Source: Alteromonas australica
GTDB taxonomy: Bacteria; Pseudomonadota; Gammaproteobacteria; Enterobacterales; Alteromonadaceae
Direction of reading: 5' to 3'
Assembly (NCBI RefSeq): GCF_000730385.1
Contig: NZ_CP008849.1
Coordinates: 992,001-1,056,000, forward strand
Length of the DNA: 64,000 nucleotides
Shown: in pieces, positions 49,449 to 58,571 of the stretch
Numbering within the stretch: the stretch's first letter is position 1
How the letters are laid out: the number at the start of each line of letters is the position of its first letter
The notes under the pieces: model-generated
Told to the model about the DNA's origin: nothing
The model's input: the letters and a program-made list of their open reading frames with translations, nothing else
Database searches by the model: none
Program-made: the position numbers and the translations under genes

Positions 49449-51083
49449 TTAATTTAGTTCAGTCAGGGGAAAAGGGCAAAAAAGGTAGTCGCTCAACCTA
49501 TTCAGTAATAATGTGATATCAGCCTGGCTTAACGATAATGTGCGTAATAACGCCGACTTGGTGTTTTCACTGTCTTCATCGGGATGTGGTAAGGGGAATA
49601 GCGCCTCCCTGGCAAGGCCAAACGCCAACTGAATAATAGCATGCTCTTTCTTTAATGAGTTAGGTACATCGTGGTGTCGTTTACCTGCATTATGGATTAA
49701 CGCTCGCCATGTCGCACCTTGGTGCCAATTTGCGGCCAATTCTCCCGCCACAGTGTGCCAAGGCACCTGAGCTTTCACTTTAAATGTGCGGTGTATTTGA
49801 AAGTAATGGCTATCGCTCACGGGCAACTGACTTGCCACTTTTAACCCTGGTAGAGTAAACAATGGCGCGCACACAAATGTCGTGAGTAGGGACGCAGATT
49901 GAGGCGTAAGCTTCGTATCGCTTAAGGCTACTAGCTGTGATGCTATGGCACAGCTTAAATGGGTAAACTGTTTGCTAATACTTAATAAAGGGTAGGTGTG
50001 TTGCGTGAGCCGTTCCATCAATGCAAACTGAATCAACATGTCTCCCACTCTTTCTAAGCCGTATGTGAGTATGGCTTGTTTAAGGTGGGTAACAGGCAGA
50101 CGTAAGCGGTTATCTTGGCTAGCCGTAGACATGAGAAAGTGACTAAACGCGGGAGTACGCTCGACTTGTTCGCACAAGGCATTGATATCTATGTCGGCTT
50201 TTTGCAAGGTATCGATAATCGTTAAAAGGGCCAATGGCGGCTTCTGAATGGCGTAGGCACCGGCAAAAAAGGGCCCGCCGCCACGCACAGTACGTTCAAG
50301 TTCACATGCACGATGTAAGGCGATAAATTGGCTAAAGTCTACGTGCACATGTCGGGGGCGAAGTACTTCTTCTTTAGCTACCCACATTGCTTCTTTTTCT
50401 TCAGGAAGGCTGGGTACTGAAATCAGCACATGCGCCTTTTGTAAGTCGACCACGACGGCAGGGTGTGCCTTATAATAAACACGGCTTCCAGGTAATGGGG
50501 TATCCATTATCAGCAGTGGCACGTTTAACATATGACGATCATTGGTTGGCAATAACGGCGTTAAATAGCTTATAAGTGTTTGCGCAGTGTGTTTTTCAAT
50601 TGCGTAGGTAAACACAGATGCTAACAGTGCAAAACGCTGCAAACTGTTTAATTTTACGCTAGCAATATGCTTCAGTGCTTGAGAGTTAAACAATACTTTT
50701 TGCAATGACAGAATATGTCGCCATAGCGTGAGATGGTTATCAAATAAAAAGCGTACAAAGGCTTTTTTCTCAGACTTTGATTGGCCACTTTGTTGCCAAT
50801 AGTAAGCGGCTACATGTGCAGCGACAATGTGTTGTAGAAAATGATCGTTAAAATGGTTAAGTTTTGCAAACGCCGTTAATGTGAATAAGTGCCTAGCGAA
50901 GGGTGAAATGTCTAGTTGGGGATACTCAAGCACGGCCAGCGCTAAAGCAGCGTTATTCTCAACAAACGTGAGTAGCGCTTTTGACTTTTTTAAACAAGCA
51001 TTAACCAGCTCTTGTGGCGTGTGGGCATCATTAACAGGGGAAGCGAGGGTAGCCGCTATATCATGAATTGGCGTGTCATCCAT
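49449..51083 (-). CDS. HDOD-like domain protein, probable signalling protein
   Basis: The 544-residue soluble protein has a C-terminal half (about residues 270-490) with the helical pattern of HDOD domains: INALCEQVERTPAFSHFLM, then LKQAILTYGLERVGDMLIQFALMERL. There is no recognisable catalytic HD. The N-terminal half is helical and unknown. HDOD proteins act in regulatory or c-di-GMP-linked circuits, but the exact role is unclear. It starts at ATG 51083, a few bases after the DUF3192 gene stop on the same strand. Confidence 0.7.
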   Translation of the reverse strand: MDDTPIHDIAATLASPVNDAHTPQELVNACLKKSKALLTFVENNAALALAVLEYPQLDISPFARHLFTLTAFAKLNHFNDHFLQHIVAAHVAAYYWQQSGQSKSEKKAFVRFLFDNHLTLWRHILSLQKVLFNSQALKHIASVKLNSLQRFALLASVFTYAIEKHTAQTLISYLTPLLPTNDRHMLNVPLLIMDTPLPGSRVYYKAHPAVVVDLQKAHVLISVPSLPEEKEAMWVAKEEVLRPRHVHVDFSQFIALHRACELERTVRGGGPFFAGAYAIQKPPLALLTIIDTLQKADIDINALCEQVERTPAFSHFLMSTASQDNRLRLPVTHLKQAILTYGLERVGDMLIQFALMERLTQHTYPLLSISKQFTHLSCAIASQLVALSDTKLTPQSASLLTTFVCAPLFTLPGLKVASQLPVSDSHYFQIHRTFKVKAQVPWHTVAGELAANWHQGATWRALIHNAGKRHHDVPNSLKKEHAIIQLAFGLAREALFPLPHPDEDSENTKSALLRTLSLSQADITLLLNRLSDYLFCPFPLTELN

Positions 51084-51087
51084 CAAT

Positions 51088-51462
51088 TTAGCTTTGCTGG
51101 TAACTTAAGTAAGCGCCTTCGCCCCAAGCGATAAGTTTATCGTTTTCAAATAACAAAGGGGTACATTCATCTTGTGTTGTTAGGCCATCAGCACGAACAT
51201 GCTGAGTTCTAAAGAACATCACCTGAATAGCGGTATTACCCTGTTTTTTGGCTTCGGTAATATCTGGAGAGCCAAGTAAAGCCAGCACCTCTTCTCGTGT
51301 ACTTCCTAGTTTTAGCTTTGTAATTTGCACGCGGTTGTATTCTTCGCGGTCTTGCCAATCCATGTTTTCAGGTTTGTCTGGATAAAATGCAATCACGATA
51401 AATACAAAGGTAGCGTATAGCGCTACACCTGCGAGAATAAGTCGAATTACTTTGGCGTTCAT
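51088..51462 (-). CDS. DUF3192-family membrane-anchored protein
   Basis: The 124-residue protein has an N-terminal membrane helix (LILAGVALYATFVFIVIAFY) and a DUF3192 domain: MDWQDREEYNRVQITKLKLG, STREEVLALLGSPD, then FFRTQH and LTTQDECTPLLF. The function of the family is unknown; the fold resembles small SmpA/BamE-like periplasmic domains. It is co-oriented with the HDOD gene. A paralogue, with a lipobox instead of an anchor, lies at 56,536-56,901. Confidence 0.85.
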   Translation of the reverse strand: MNAKVIRLILAGVALYATFVFIVIAFYPDKPENMDWQDREEYNRVQITKLKLGSTREEVLALLGSPDITEAKKQGNTAIQVMFFRTQHVRADGLTTQDECTPLLFENDKLIAWGEGAYLSYQQS

Positions 51463-51616
51463 AACCCTAATTTCTTATATTTAATGCAATTTATTGATGG
51501 AGCAACGCAATATTGATACACGATGAGTCGAATTACTATCATACGCCGACGGATGCGGATAGTGTACCGCAAATTAATTAAGAACAATAAATAGTAAACG
51601 TAACTAAATGCTTCAT

Positions 51617-52978
51617 TTACTCCGACTTTACCACGTAGCAAGGCTCATAGGCACTGCCCGGTAACTTCATTCTGTGCTGGGCAACAAAAGACTCTAGTAA
51701 GGTGTCTATACGCCGCATAAGTTCAGCTTCGCCGGTTAAGGAGAAGGGGCCTTGTGCTTTAATTTGGGCAATGCCCTCTGCTTTTACGTTACCGGCCACT
51801 ATGCCAGAAAATGCTTGGCGCAACGCCACTGCAAGCTCTCCCGGGCTTTGTTGGTGGTGCAAGGCCAGTTGTGACATGGAAGCATGTGTGGGTATAAATG
51901 GGCGTTGAAATGCCGCCTCTATTCTAAGTGACCAGTTAAAGCTAAACGCATCGCCCATGGCGACGCGATATTCTCGAACTTTTTCAAATCCCCCACGCAT
52001 GCAGCGGGCGACTTCTTCAGGATCATCAATAATGATTTGATATTTAGCCTGCGCCGCCTTCCCTAATGTGGCTCCAACAAAGTCATCAATGGCTTCGAAA
52101 TATTCCTCAGAGCCTGCAGGGCCGGTAAGAATGAGAGGGAAAGGTTGCTGTGCATTATTTTCATTAAGCAAGATGCCAAGCACATAAAGGAGTTCTTCGG
52201 CTGTACCTACGCCTCCAGGAAATATAACAATACCATGGGCAAGACGCACAAATGCTTCCAGTCGCTTCTCTATATCAGGCATGATGATTAGTTCGTTTAC
52301 AATCGCATTGGGGGGCTCGGCGGCAATAATACTAGGCTCTGAAATACCGATATAACGCCCATTTTTATACCTTTGCTTTGCATGCCCGATTGTGGCACCT
52401 TTCATTGGGCCTTTCATTGCGCCTGGGCCACACCCAGTGCATATATTCATTTCCCTTAAACCCAGTTGATAGCCCACCTCTTTTGTATATTTATATTCGG
52501 TTTGGTTGATGGAGTGACCTCCCCAGCATACAACGGTATTGAGGTTGTCATTGCCTTCTAGGGCATTTGAATGCCGAAGCATATCGAATACCATATCGGT
52601 GATGCTATCGCCATCAGCGGGGGCATTTTGCTTTAAAAAGGCGTACTTATTTCCCATGTAAAGAAGATCACGCAGCACGGCAAAAATATGTTCGTGCACC
52701 CCCTGCATTAACTCTCCATCAACAAAAGCCACGTCGGGTGGATTGACTAACTCTATTTTCACCCCCCGCTCTCGGCGAACAAGTTTTATATTGAAATCTT
52801 TATAAGGGGCGAAAAGGGCTTCGAAGTTGTCTTCATCAACGCCGCTATTTAGCACGGCTAAGCAGCAATTTTTGAACAAATGAAAAAGTTGACTGTGGGC
52901 AGTATCTTGAAGTTGAGATACTTCTATTTGAGAAAGCTGGCTCATCCAGCCAACGGGATTGAGTTGCACTTTTTTCAT
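51617..52978 (-). CDS. ppnN: Nucleotide 5'-monophosphate nucleosidase PpnN (YgdH)
   Basis: PpnN (453 residues, normal length) cleaves nucleoside monophosphates to base and ribose-5-phosphate and is controlled by (p)ppGpp in E. coli. The central LOG-type domain has VCWGGHSI, CTGCGPGAMKGPMKGA and the signature FPGGVGTAEELLYVLGIL. The flanking N- and C-terminal PpnN domains are present. GGAAG lies 7 nt before the ATG. In E. coli ppnN is next to queF and syd, as in this window, except that a GGDEF gene is inserted here. Confidence 0.94.
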   Translation of the reverse strand: MKKVQLNPVGWMSQLSQIEVSQLQDTAHSQLFHLFKNCCLAVLNSGVDEDNFEALFAPYKDFNIKLVRRERGVKIELVNPPDVAFVDGELMQGVHEHIFAVLRDLLYMGNKYAFLKQNAPADGDSITDMVFDMLRHSNALEGNDNLNTVVCWGGHSINQTEYKYTKEVGYQLGLREMNICTGCGPGAMKGPMKGATIGHAKQRYKNGRYIGISEPSIIAAEPPNAIVNELIIMPDIEKRLEAFVRLAHGIVIFPGGVGTAEELLYVLGILLNENNAQQPFPLILTGPAGSEEYFEAIDDFVGATLGKAAQAKYQIIIDDPEEVARCMRGGFEKVREYRVAMGDAFSFNWSLRIEAAFQRPFIPTHASMSQLALHHQQSPGELAVALRQAFSGIVAGNVKAEGIAQIKAQGPFSLTGEAELMRRIDTLLESFVAQHRMKLPGSAYEPCYVVKSE

Positions 52979-52989
52979 ACGTCTACTTC

Positions 52990-54498
52990 CTAATCGGTGA
53001 CAACCTGGTTTCGGCCCTCGCGTTTTGCTTGGTATAAATAGTTGTCGGCACGGTCAAACACCTGCTCTGGGGTATCGCCCTTTTTAAACAGGCTTGCCCC
53101 AAAAGAGGCGGTAATGGTGACTTTCTCTTGCTTAAACTTAAATGGGAGCTCTGATAGAGCTTGACGCATCTTCTCAAGCCCATCTTTTACTTCTTTCATG
53201 GTGTTTCTTGGCAGGAGTAAAACAAATTCTTCACCGCCCCAGCGCGCAATAAATGCATCTTTTGAAAGGTGCTGCTTCAGATGCCTTCCCACTACTTGCA
53301 AGGTTTTATCACCAGCAGCGTGGCCAAATCGGTCATTAATTGATTTGAAATGGTCTATGTCAATAATGGCGACGGCTAAATCTTCACTGGTATCTTGCCA
53401 TTTTTGAAAGGCTTTACTTAGCTTATCATTATAAGCTTGGCGATTAGGCAACCGGGTTAATGGATCGGTTTGGCTCAAAGAGAGCTGCTCTGCTAACTTC
53501 TTTTTATAAATATTGGTTTGCTGCTGCAATTGCTCAATGCGAGATTGCATCGAACCCAGTAAATTCATCAATTGCTCTTGGCCTGCGGTATCGGCCTGAA
53601 TCTGCTGATTAAGTGTTTGCGCGATATTTTGAACACAGTATTGAGTTTGCTCTTTTAAAGTGTCGAAAGACTCGCTGTGATTAACCGCTTCTTCGATAGT
53701 TTCTATGTGAGATTGCAATACCGCGTTACCGGCTTGTCGCTGTTTGAACTGGCTGCGGCTGTCCTCCATACTCACTTGGATTTCATTGCCTACTTTTGCC
53801 AACGAGTTGTGTAAGCTTTGAATAACTTTGCCCGTTAAGCTGGCTTCGGACATGGCATCTTGTACTATCATACGAAGCACAATCACACAGCTTTTCAGCA
53901 ATTCGTCTTCATCCATGCCAGACGATAGCTTATTTTTTATATCTAGCAACTTTACGTCGTTAGGCATTTTTTGCGCATAGCTATCTAGCAGTTGATTTAA
54001 CTCTTCTAGAATTGATTTGTATAAAGGGTTGGCAGGGTCAGCATTGTCTGCCGTAGTAGGGGTGTTAAGCGCATCAGGAAATTGACCGGTTAACGCACTG
54101 TGATGTAAATCTAATGCTTGCTGAAAAAGCGGATAAATACTGAACAAATCGCCCACGGGTTGATGCAAGGTGATCAATTGCTTTGTGGCATTTTGCTTAA
54201 GCGCTTCATTTTCAAACACCACTTTTTGTAACACTTTTATGGATTTTTCGAGTCGCGCAATAGCATCCGCATTGTATTTCTTAACCGTAATCTCCTGACT
54301 TTGAAGCGCACGGTTTAGCTTGTTTATACTTACAGTTGCCAATGTGAAGTTCGGGGTGCCCGATAGGTGCCCTCGCAAGGTTTGCAATTCTTTATCGAGG
54401 TCGTCAGAAAGACCTTCATAAAACGCCGACAATCGAACAATAAATTGTGATAGTAGGGTACTGTGCTGTTTATAGCTTTGTAATTGTTTAGCGTCCAT
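52990..54498 (-). CDS. Diguanylate cyclase with long helical N terminus
   Basis: The 502-residue protein ends in a GGDEF domain (from about residue 335: DPLTRLPNRQAYNDKLSKAF, IDIDHFKSINDRFGHAAGDKTLQ) whose active-site loop reads RWGGEEFVLLL, so catalysis is expected. It makes cyclic di-GMP. No membrane segment is visible, so it is cytoplasmic. The first 330 residues are helical with coiled-coil stretches (about 265-330), probably for dimerisation or sensing. The RxxD product-inhibition site is not evident. It lies between ppnN and queF, all on the minus strand. Confidence 0.9.
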   Translation of the reverse strand: MDAKQLQSYKQHSTLLSQFIVRLSAFYEGLSDDLDKELQTLRGHLSGTPNFTLATVSINKLNRALQSQEITVKKYNADAIARLEKSIKVLQKVVFENEALKQNATKQLITLHQPVGDLFSIYPLFQQALDLHHSALTGQFPDALNTPTTADNADPANPLYKSILEELNQLLDSYAQKMPNDVKLLDIKNKLSSGMDEDELLKSCVIVLRMIVQDAMSEASLTGKVIQSLHNSLAKVGNEIQVSMEDSRSQFKQRQAGNAVLQSHIETIEEAVNHSESFDTLKEQTQYCVQNIAQTLNQQIQADTAGQEQLMNLLGSMQSRIEQLQQQTNIYKKKLAEQLSLSQTDPLTRLPNRQAYNDKLSKAFQKWQDTSEDLAVAIIDIDHFKSINDRFGHAAGDKTLQVVGRHLKQHLSKDAFIARWGGEEFVLLLPRNTMKEVKDGLEKMRQALSELPFKFKQEKVTITASFGASLFKKGDTPEQVFDRADNYLYQAKREGRNQVVTD

Positions 54499-54551
54499 AA
54501 GTGCGATTTCACAACCTTAAATGAAAATAACCTTGCGCCGGATTTGTATTT

Positions 54552-55403
54552 TTACTGACGAGCTTGTCTAAAATTTGGGTATGGTGCTTCAAAGTTAGAG
54601 CGAAACGGATTGATATCTAAACCGCCCCGCCGAGTATATCGAGCACATACAGTTAACTTATCTACCTCACAATGGGCGAGAATGTCACAAAATATTCGTT
54701 CGACACATTGTTCATGAAATTCATTGTGTTGCCTGAAGCTTATCAGATACTTTAATAAGCCTTCACGGTTTATTGCCTTTCCTTGGTAGCGAATGATGAC
54801 ACTTGCCCAGTCAGGTTGACTTGTAATTAAGCAGTTGGATTTCAATAAGTGAGACACTAAGCTTTCTTCCACATTCTTATCTGACTGTGATAAAAACGCG
54901 GTGTTGGGCGAGTACTCATTTATTTCAACATCAAGGTCATCTAATAACTCCCCTTCAAACTCTTTAAATGAGAGAGAAGCAAATTGCGAGGGCAAAACTA
55001 GCGCAACATCAACCTCACTGCCAGCACATGCAGATAAATCAGACTGAATGACATCTTTAACTGCATTTGCGTTTTCAAACTTACTTTGATTAAAGCTGTT
55101 CAGGTAGAGTTTAAATGACTTCGATTCAATCAGGTTAGGCGAAGTAATAGGTACACGGCATTCAAGTATCGCCACTTGAGGCTTTCCTTTCGGCGTTAGC
55201 CAGGAAAGTTCGTAGCCTGTCCAAGTATCATTTCCGCTGAAAGGCAAGTTAAGCGGATTCAACGATAGCGTATCTCTGCTTAGGCTTCTTGGCACACCCT
55301 GAAGTAAGTCAGGGTTGTAATGAAATTCGTATTCAACTTGCTTTCCCAAAGACAAGCCATCAGGAGCAGAAACAGTTAAGTTATCTTTTACGTTGTCGGT
55401 CAT
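54552..55403 (-). CDS. queF: NADPH-dependent 7-cyano-7-deazaguanine reductase QueF
   Basis: QueF (283 residues, the long bimodular type) reduces preQ0 to preQ1 in queuosine synthesis. The catalytic Cys and Asp are in SNCLITSQPDWASVIIRY, and the NADPH-site segment ESKSFKLYLNSFNQ and the C-terminal FHEQCVERIF are present. AAGG lies 6 nt before the ATG. It is divergent from syd. Confidence 0.96.
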   Translation of the reverse strand: MTDNVKDNLTVSAPDGLSLGKQVEYEFHYNPDLLQGVPRSLSRDTLSLNPLNLPFSGNDTWTGYELSWLTPKGKPQVAILECRVPITSPNLIESKSFKLYLNSFNQSKFENANAVKDVIQSDLSACAGSEVDVALVLPSQFASLSFKEFEGELLDDLDVEINEYSPNTAFLSQSDKNVEESLVSHLLKSNCLITSQPDWASVIIRYQGKAINREGLLKYLISFRQHNEFHEQCVERIFCDILAHCEVDKLTVCARYTRRGGLDINPFRSNFEAPYPNFRQARQ

Positions 55404-55495
55404 ATGAGCCTTGATATGAATAGTTTATACGCATTCGTTGCTTACTTGACTTAAGCAACGATATCTATAGTGTAACGCAAAAATCGCCGTTTAAT

Positions 55496-56047
55496 GTGAT
55501 AAAGCCAGTGACAATCGATAATCAATTAGACCAATTTATATCTAGCTTCATTTCCTATCATCAGCAAAATAAGGGCGGGCTAACCATTCCTTATGACAGC
55601 AGCTGGCCGTCAACCTGCTATCAAGCCACAGGCCGCGAAGGTGAGGCCGTTCCCTGGTTACCGCAAAAGCGCGACACCACTGCTACTTTTGGTAACGTTG
55701 AAGAAGCGCTAGGGATCACCCTAAATAAGGCGTATTGCCAATTCTTTAGCCGTTACTTCAGCGACAATTTGCCCGCAGTAGCGCCCCAAGGAAATTGCGA
55801 ACTACTGCAAGTATGGAATAGCGATGACTTTACGCGCCTACAACAAAATCTAATAGGCCACCTGCTGATGAAACAAAGGTTAAGGCAGGCACCCACGTTA
55901 TTTTTTGCCCTTACCGATGAAGACGATTTTATACTTAGCCTACTTAACGATACAGGCGAGGTGGTCTTAGAACAGGTAGGTAAACCACCTAAAGAGGTTA
56001 TTGCAGCTAGCTTAGGTGATTTCTTAGCGTTGTTAACCCCTCGCTAG
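55496..56047 (+). CDS. syd: SecY-interacting protein Syd
   Basis: Syd (183 residues) is a peripheral inner-membrane protein that binds SecY and proofreads translocon assembly. The sequence matches the family along its length (CYQATGREGEAVPWLPQKRDT, FFSRYFSDNLPA, NCELLQVWNSDDF, LIGHLLMKQRLRQ). It starts at GTG 55496. In E. coli syd neighbours csrB, yqcC and truC; here those three lie about 5-8 kb downstream, after several accessory genes. Confidence 0.93.
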   Translation: MIKPVTIDNQLDQFISSFISYHQQNKGGLTIPYDSSWPSTCYQATGREGEAVPWLPQKRDTTATFGNVEEALGITLNKAYCQFFSRYFSDNLPAVAPQGNCELLQVWNSDDFTRLQQNLIGHLLMKQRLRQAPTLFFALTDEDDFILSLLNDTGEVVLEQVGKPPKEVIAASLGDFLALLTPR

Positions 56048-56066
56048 TAGGTAAGGCATAAGGCAA

Positions 56067-56357
56067 CTATTTTTCTGATAATTGTTGTATTGTCTCAAGT
56101 AATTTTTCAACGGTTTTTTCTAAAGCCTGAACTCTTTTCGTTAAGGATGCTATCGTTTCTTTCGGCTTTTCTGTAACTTGTTTAGAGGCTGTTCCATTCG
56201 CCGCATTAAAGCGTTTGATGGCTTCGATAGCTTGCGTGACTGACACTTTAAAAGGGGCTCTGGCGCGCAAAAGGCCCACAGAGGGCGGCGTTCCTGATTC
56301 AGCCATTTGCTGACACACAATCATGAGTTGTTGAAGGTTGTTTTCTTGCATGTTCAT
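56067..56357 (-). CDS. Small helical protein with C-terminal coiled coil, possible DNA-binding
   Basis: The 96-residue protein has an N-terminal helical part (LQQLMIVCQQMAESGTPPSVGLLRARAPFKV) that faintly resembles the KfrA-type helix-turn-helix. The C-terminal coiled coil (KETIASLTKRVQALEKTVEKLL) has heptad leucines. I do not recognise a named family. It lies 19 bp from the syd stop, on the opposite strand. DNA binding is a guess. Confidence 0.6.
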   Translation of the reverse strand: MNMQENNLQQLMIVCQQMAESGTPPSVGLLRARAPFKVSVTQAIEAIKRFNAANGTASKQVTEKPKETIASLTKRVQALEKTVEKLLETIQQLSEK

Positions 56358-56535
56358 GTATATCCAGTTGTCTAATTTGCTAATTTTTAGTTTTTTTCGC
56401 CATAGTGTAGCGCTTTTGAAGGCTGGCTTAAAGTTGAAACTATTTATATATCAGTGCCTTAGAAGTTGGCCTTGAAATTGATTAAGGGCTTACAGTATTT
56501 CAAGAATAAGAACCTATCACAAAAAAGGAACACAC

Positions 56536-56901
56536 ATGAAATTAATACTACTTTCAGCCATCGTGGCATCATCAGCTTTGTTATCTGGATGCGTAGTCTC
56601 TGTAGGAGGAGATAGTGACAGTCACTACGGCGCCAATTGGGAAGATCGCGAGTATAACAATCGCCAGCACATCGCTAAATTAGAAACCGGTACTACCTAT
56701 GAGCAGGTACTGCGAAAAATGGGCGTGGCTGACTTTACAGAGCTATTTGAAAAACAAGATGGCACGTATCGTGTGCTTTACTACAGAACCCAGAAAACCA
56801 TGGGAGATGGAATAACAACAAAAGATGAGTGCACGCCCTTGGTCTTCATCAATGGCAGCTTGGCAGGTTGGGGTGACAGTGCGTTTAGCATGATTCATTA
56901 A
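56536..56901 (+). CDS. DUF3192-family lipoprotein
   Basis: The 121-residue protein has a lipobox LLSGC (Cys19), then a DUF3192 domain: ANWEDREYNNRQHIAKLETG, TTYEQVLRKMG, YYRTQK and ITTKDECTPLVF. It is a paralogue of the anchored protein at 51,088-51,462, with the same core motifs in the same order. The ATG has AAAAAAGGA upstream. Function is unknown; an envelope role is likely. Confidence 0.87.
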   Translation: MKLILLSAIVASSALLSGCVVSVGGDSDSHYGANWEDREYNNRQHIAKLETGTTYEQVLRKMGVADFTELFEKQDGTYRVLYYRTQKTMGDGITTKDECTPLVFINGSLAGWGDSAFSMIH

Positions 56902-56992
56902 GCTTGTTAAATATTTGTTAACTTTGGCAAGGTAATCCCGTACAGTAGAAAATCAAGTAAAGCGATTTCAATGGTTTTCTCAGGAGGCGGGT

Positions 56993-57661
56993 ATGAATAC
57001 TGCAACAGCATCATTGGCACCAAAAAAAGAAGAGATTAAAGCAATACATTTATCGGTAGACGATTTAAAAATTGCCGCATCCATTTTATTTAATGCCTAT
57101 GTAGATGACCCGCTTTTTGTTGATATTTTCCAAGCTGAAAAAGAAGGCTACGAAAGTCGGCTCCGTTCAGCCATTCGTGAAGAGCTCAATGCTTTTTGGG
57201 TGGCTGAACAACCAATGATTGGACTATTCCACGAATCACGATTGCTCTCAGTAGCCTGTTTAACTGGGCCAGATGCAGCCTTTGGAGCAGGAAGATACTG
57301 GCATTGGCGATTGCGCATGCTGCTTACCGCAGGCCTTTTTGGTACCAAGCAGATGTTAGAAAAAGAAGAGAAAGTACGCAATTTAGTACCCGCCGAAAAC
57401 TTCCACATGTTGAGCCCCGCCGAAAACGTCCACAGGGGGAGCGGGAGGGCGGGGCATCCTAAGGAGCAGCACGCCGGCGGAGGCCATATTTTGCTTGGCG
57501 CCATCGACAGTATTGTGAACGAAGATGTTTCTAGCGAAGGTGTTGCTGTGTTTGTCACCGTACCCAAACATAAGCTTTTCTTTAGCGATGATAACTACAG
57601 TGTAGTGGGTGAACTATGTTTGTCGCATGTGAAGGGCGAGGTGATGTTTAGGAAGCGGTGA
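56993..57661 (+). CDS. GNAT-family acetyltransferase-like protein with an internal 9-residue duplication
   Basis: The 222-residue protein follows a strong AGGAGG ribosome site. The acetyl-CoA loop QHAGGG fits the QxxGxG motif of the GNAT fold, followed by LLGAIDSIV, the strand VAVFVTVP and YSVVGELCL, which match the rest of the fold. Just before the loop, a 27-bp imperfect tandem repeat (57389-57407 and 57416-57434) encodes PAENFHMLS followed by PAENVHRGS, and then a GC-rich patch of about 60 bp. This inserts extra residues between strand 4 and the cofactor loop, so the enzyme may be altered. The substrate is unknown. Confidence 0.72.
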   Translation: MNTATASLAPKKEEIKAIHLSVDDLKIAASILFNAYVDDPLFVDIFQAEKEGYESRLRSAIREELNAFWVAEQPMIGLFHESRLLSVACLTGPDAAFGAGRYWHWRLRMLLTAGLFGTKQMLEKEEKVRNLVPAENFHMLSPAENVHRGSGRAGHPKEQHAGGGHILLGAIDSIVNEDVSSEGVAVFVTVPKHKLFFSDDNYSVVGELCLSHVKGEVMFRKR

Positions 57662-57797
57662 TTTTTAAAAACTGTTCACCACACAATATCATGCATATGG
57701 CTCGTTAATACAAAATGAAGCGGTGAAATTTACTGATTAGTGAAACTCTAAAGATAGACGGGGTAAACTGGGCTATTGTCCACTTGCTCTAAATAAC

Positions 57798-57821
57798 ACA
57801 GGCAAAAAATAAATATGCCTG
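57798..57821 (-). terminator. Terminator-like hairpin after the lipoprotein gene
   Basis: CAGGCA and TGCCTG arms flank an A/T-rich loop. The 24-bp element is nearly identical (one base different) to the one at 58524-58547. In minus sense it is followed by TGTTATTT, a weak T tract. Confidence 0.6.
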
Positions 57822-57856
57822 CCCTATTAGGTTAGTTTAGCTTTTAAAGCGGATAA

Positions 57857-58333
57857 TTAAACCGTGCTTTCTTGGCACAAGCTTAAATCACGGGTAAGTT
57901 GAGCGTTAATCGGGCGTTTTAGTTCCGCCGTTTTAACTTCAGAGATAATCTCACTTGAATCTTTTTCTTCAATCCAAACTTTTACAATACCGTCATTAAT
58001 TTCTCTGTTAATTCGATAGTCTTTCCCTGCGTCTAATTCAAGCTTAAAGTTGACAAGCGCTTCTCGCTCTGTTGAGGGTAATCTGCGCTCATATGATACG
58101 GCACGAACCCACAGATTGTGTTCACCGCTGTCATAGTGTCTAGCGGGTTGCCACTCAGTTGGACGCTGTCTAAAACACATTAAATAGGCGTAGTCGTTGT
58201 TGAACGCCTTGTCTTGTTCAAAATTCTCGAATCGAAATTGTGAATCTTCTTGCTTAGCCTGTGTTGACATGGTGCTGCAGCCTGACACTGCTATTAATCC
58301 GAGCAGCGTACATAATAAATGACTAACTTTCAT
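57857..58333 (-). CDS. Unknown lipoprotein
   Basis: From ATG 58331-58333 (AAGAGGG 6 nt upstream) the protein has 158 residues. A signal peptide with lipobox VSGC (Cys19) is followed by a mature domain with two cysteines (LMCFRQRPTE and the C-terminal LSLCQES). I do not recognise a family. It lies downstream of the siderophore receptor on the same strand but is separated from it by a terminator, so it probably has its own promoter. Confidence 0.72.
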   Translation of the reverse strand: MKVSHLLCTLLGLIAVSGCSTMSTQAKQEDSQFRFENFEQDKAFNNDYAYLMCFRQRPTEWQPARHYDSGEHNLWVRAVSYERRLPSTEREALVNFKLELDAGKDYRINREINDGIVKVWIEEKDSSEIISEVKTAELKRPINAQLTRDLSLCQESTV

Positions 58334-58517
58334 AAACATCCCTCTTAAATTATCTAGCACTCAAAACACGATATAGTTAACAATTATATCGTCGCTTAAA
58401 TAAACAATAGCGGGGAACTAAGCTACTTGTCAAAAGATTGTAGGAAAATCCTTTAAAGCAGCCAAAGATTAATTGCTTTCTCCATAATCGAACCGCTTGT
58501 ATTTCAATAAAACAGCA

Positions 58518-58549
58518 AAAAAGACAGGCAAAAAATAAACATGCCTGTC
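58518..58549 (-). terminator. Terminator after the siderophore receptor
   Basis: In minus sense AGACAGGCA pairs with TGCCTGTCT around an A/T-rich loop and is followed by TTTTTT. It is a strong intrinsic terminator whose central 24 bp are repeated at 57798-57821. Confidence 0.85.
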
Positions 58550-58571
58550 TCATTGCGTTTATGAACAATAC

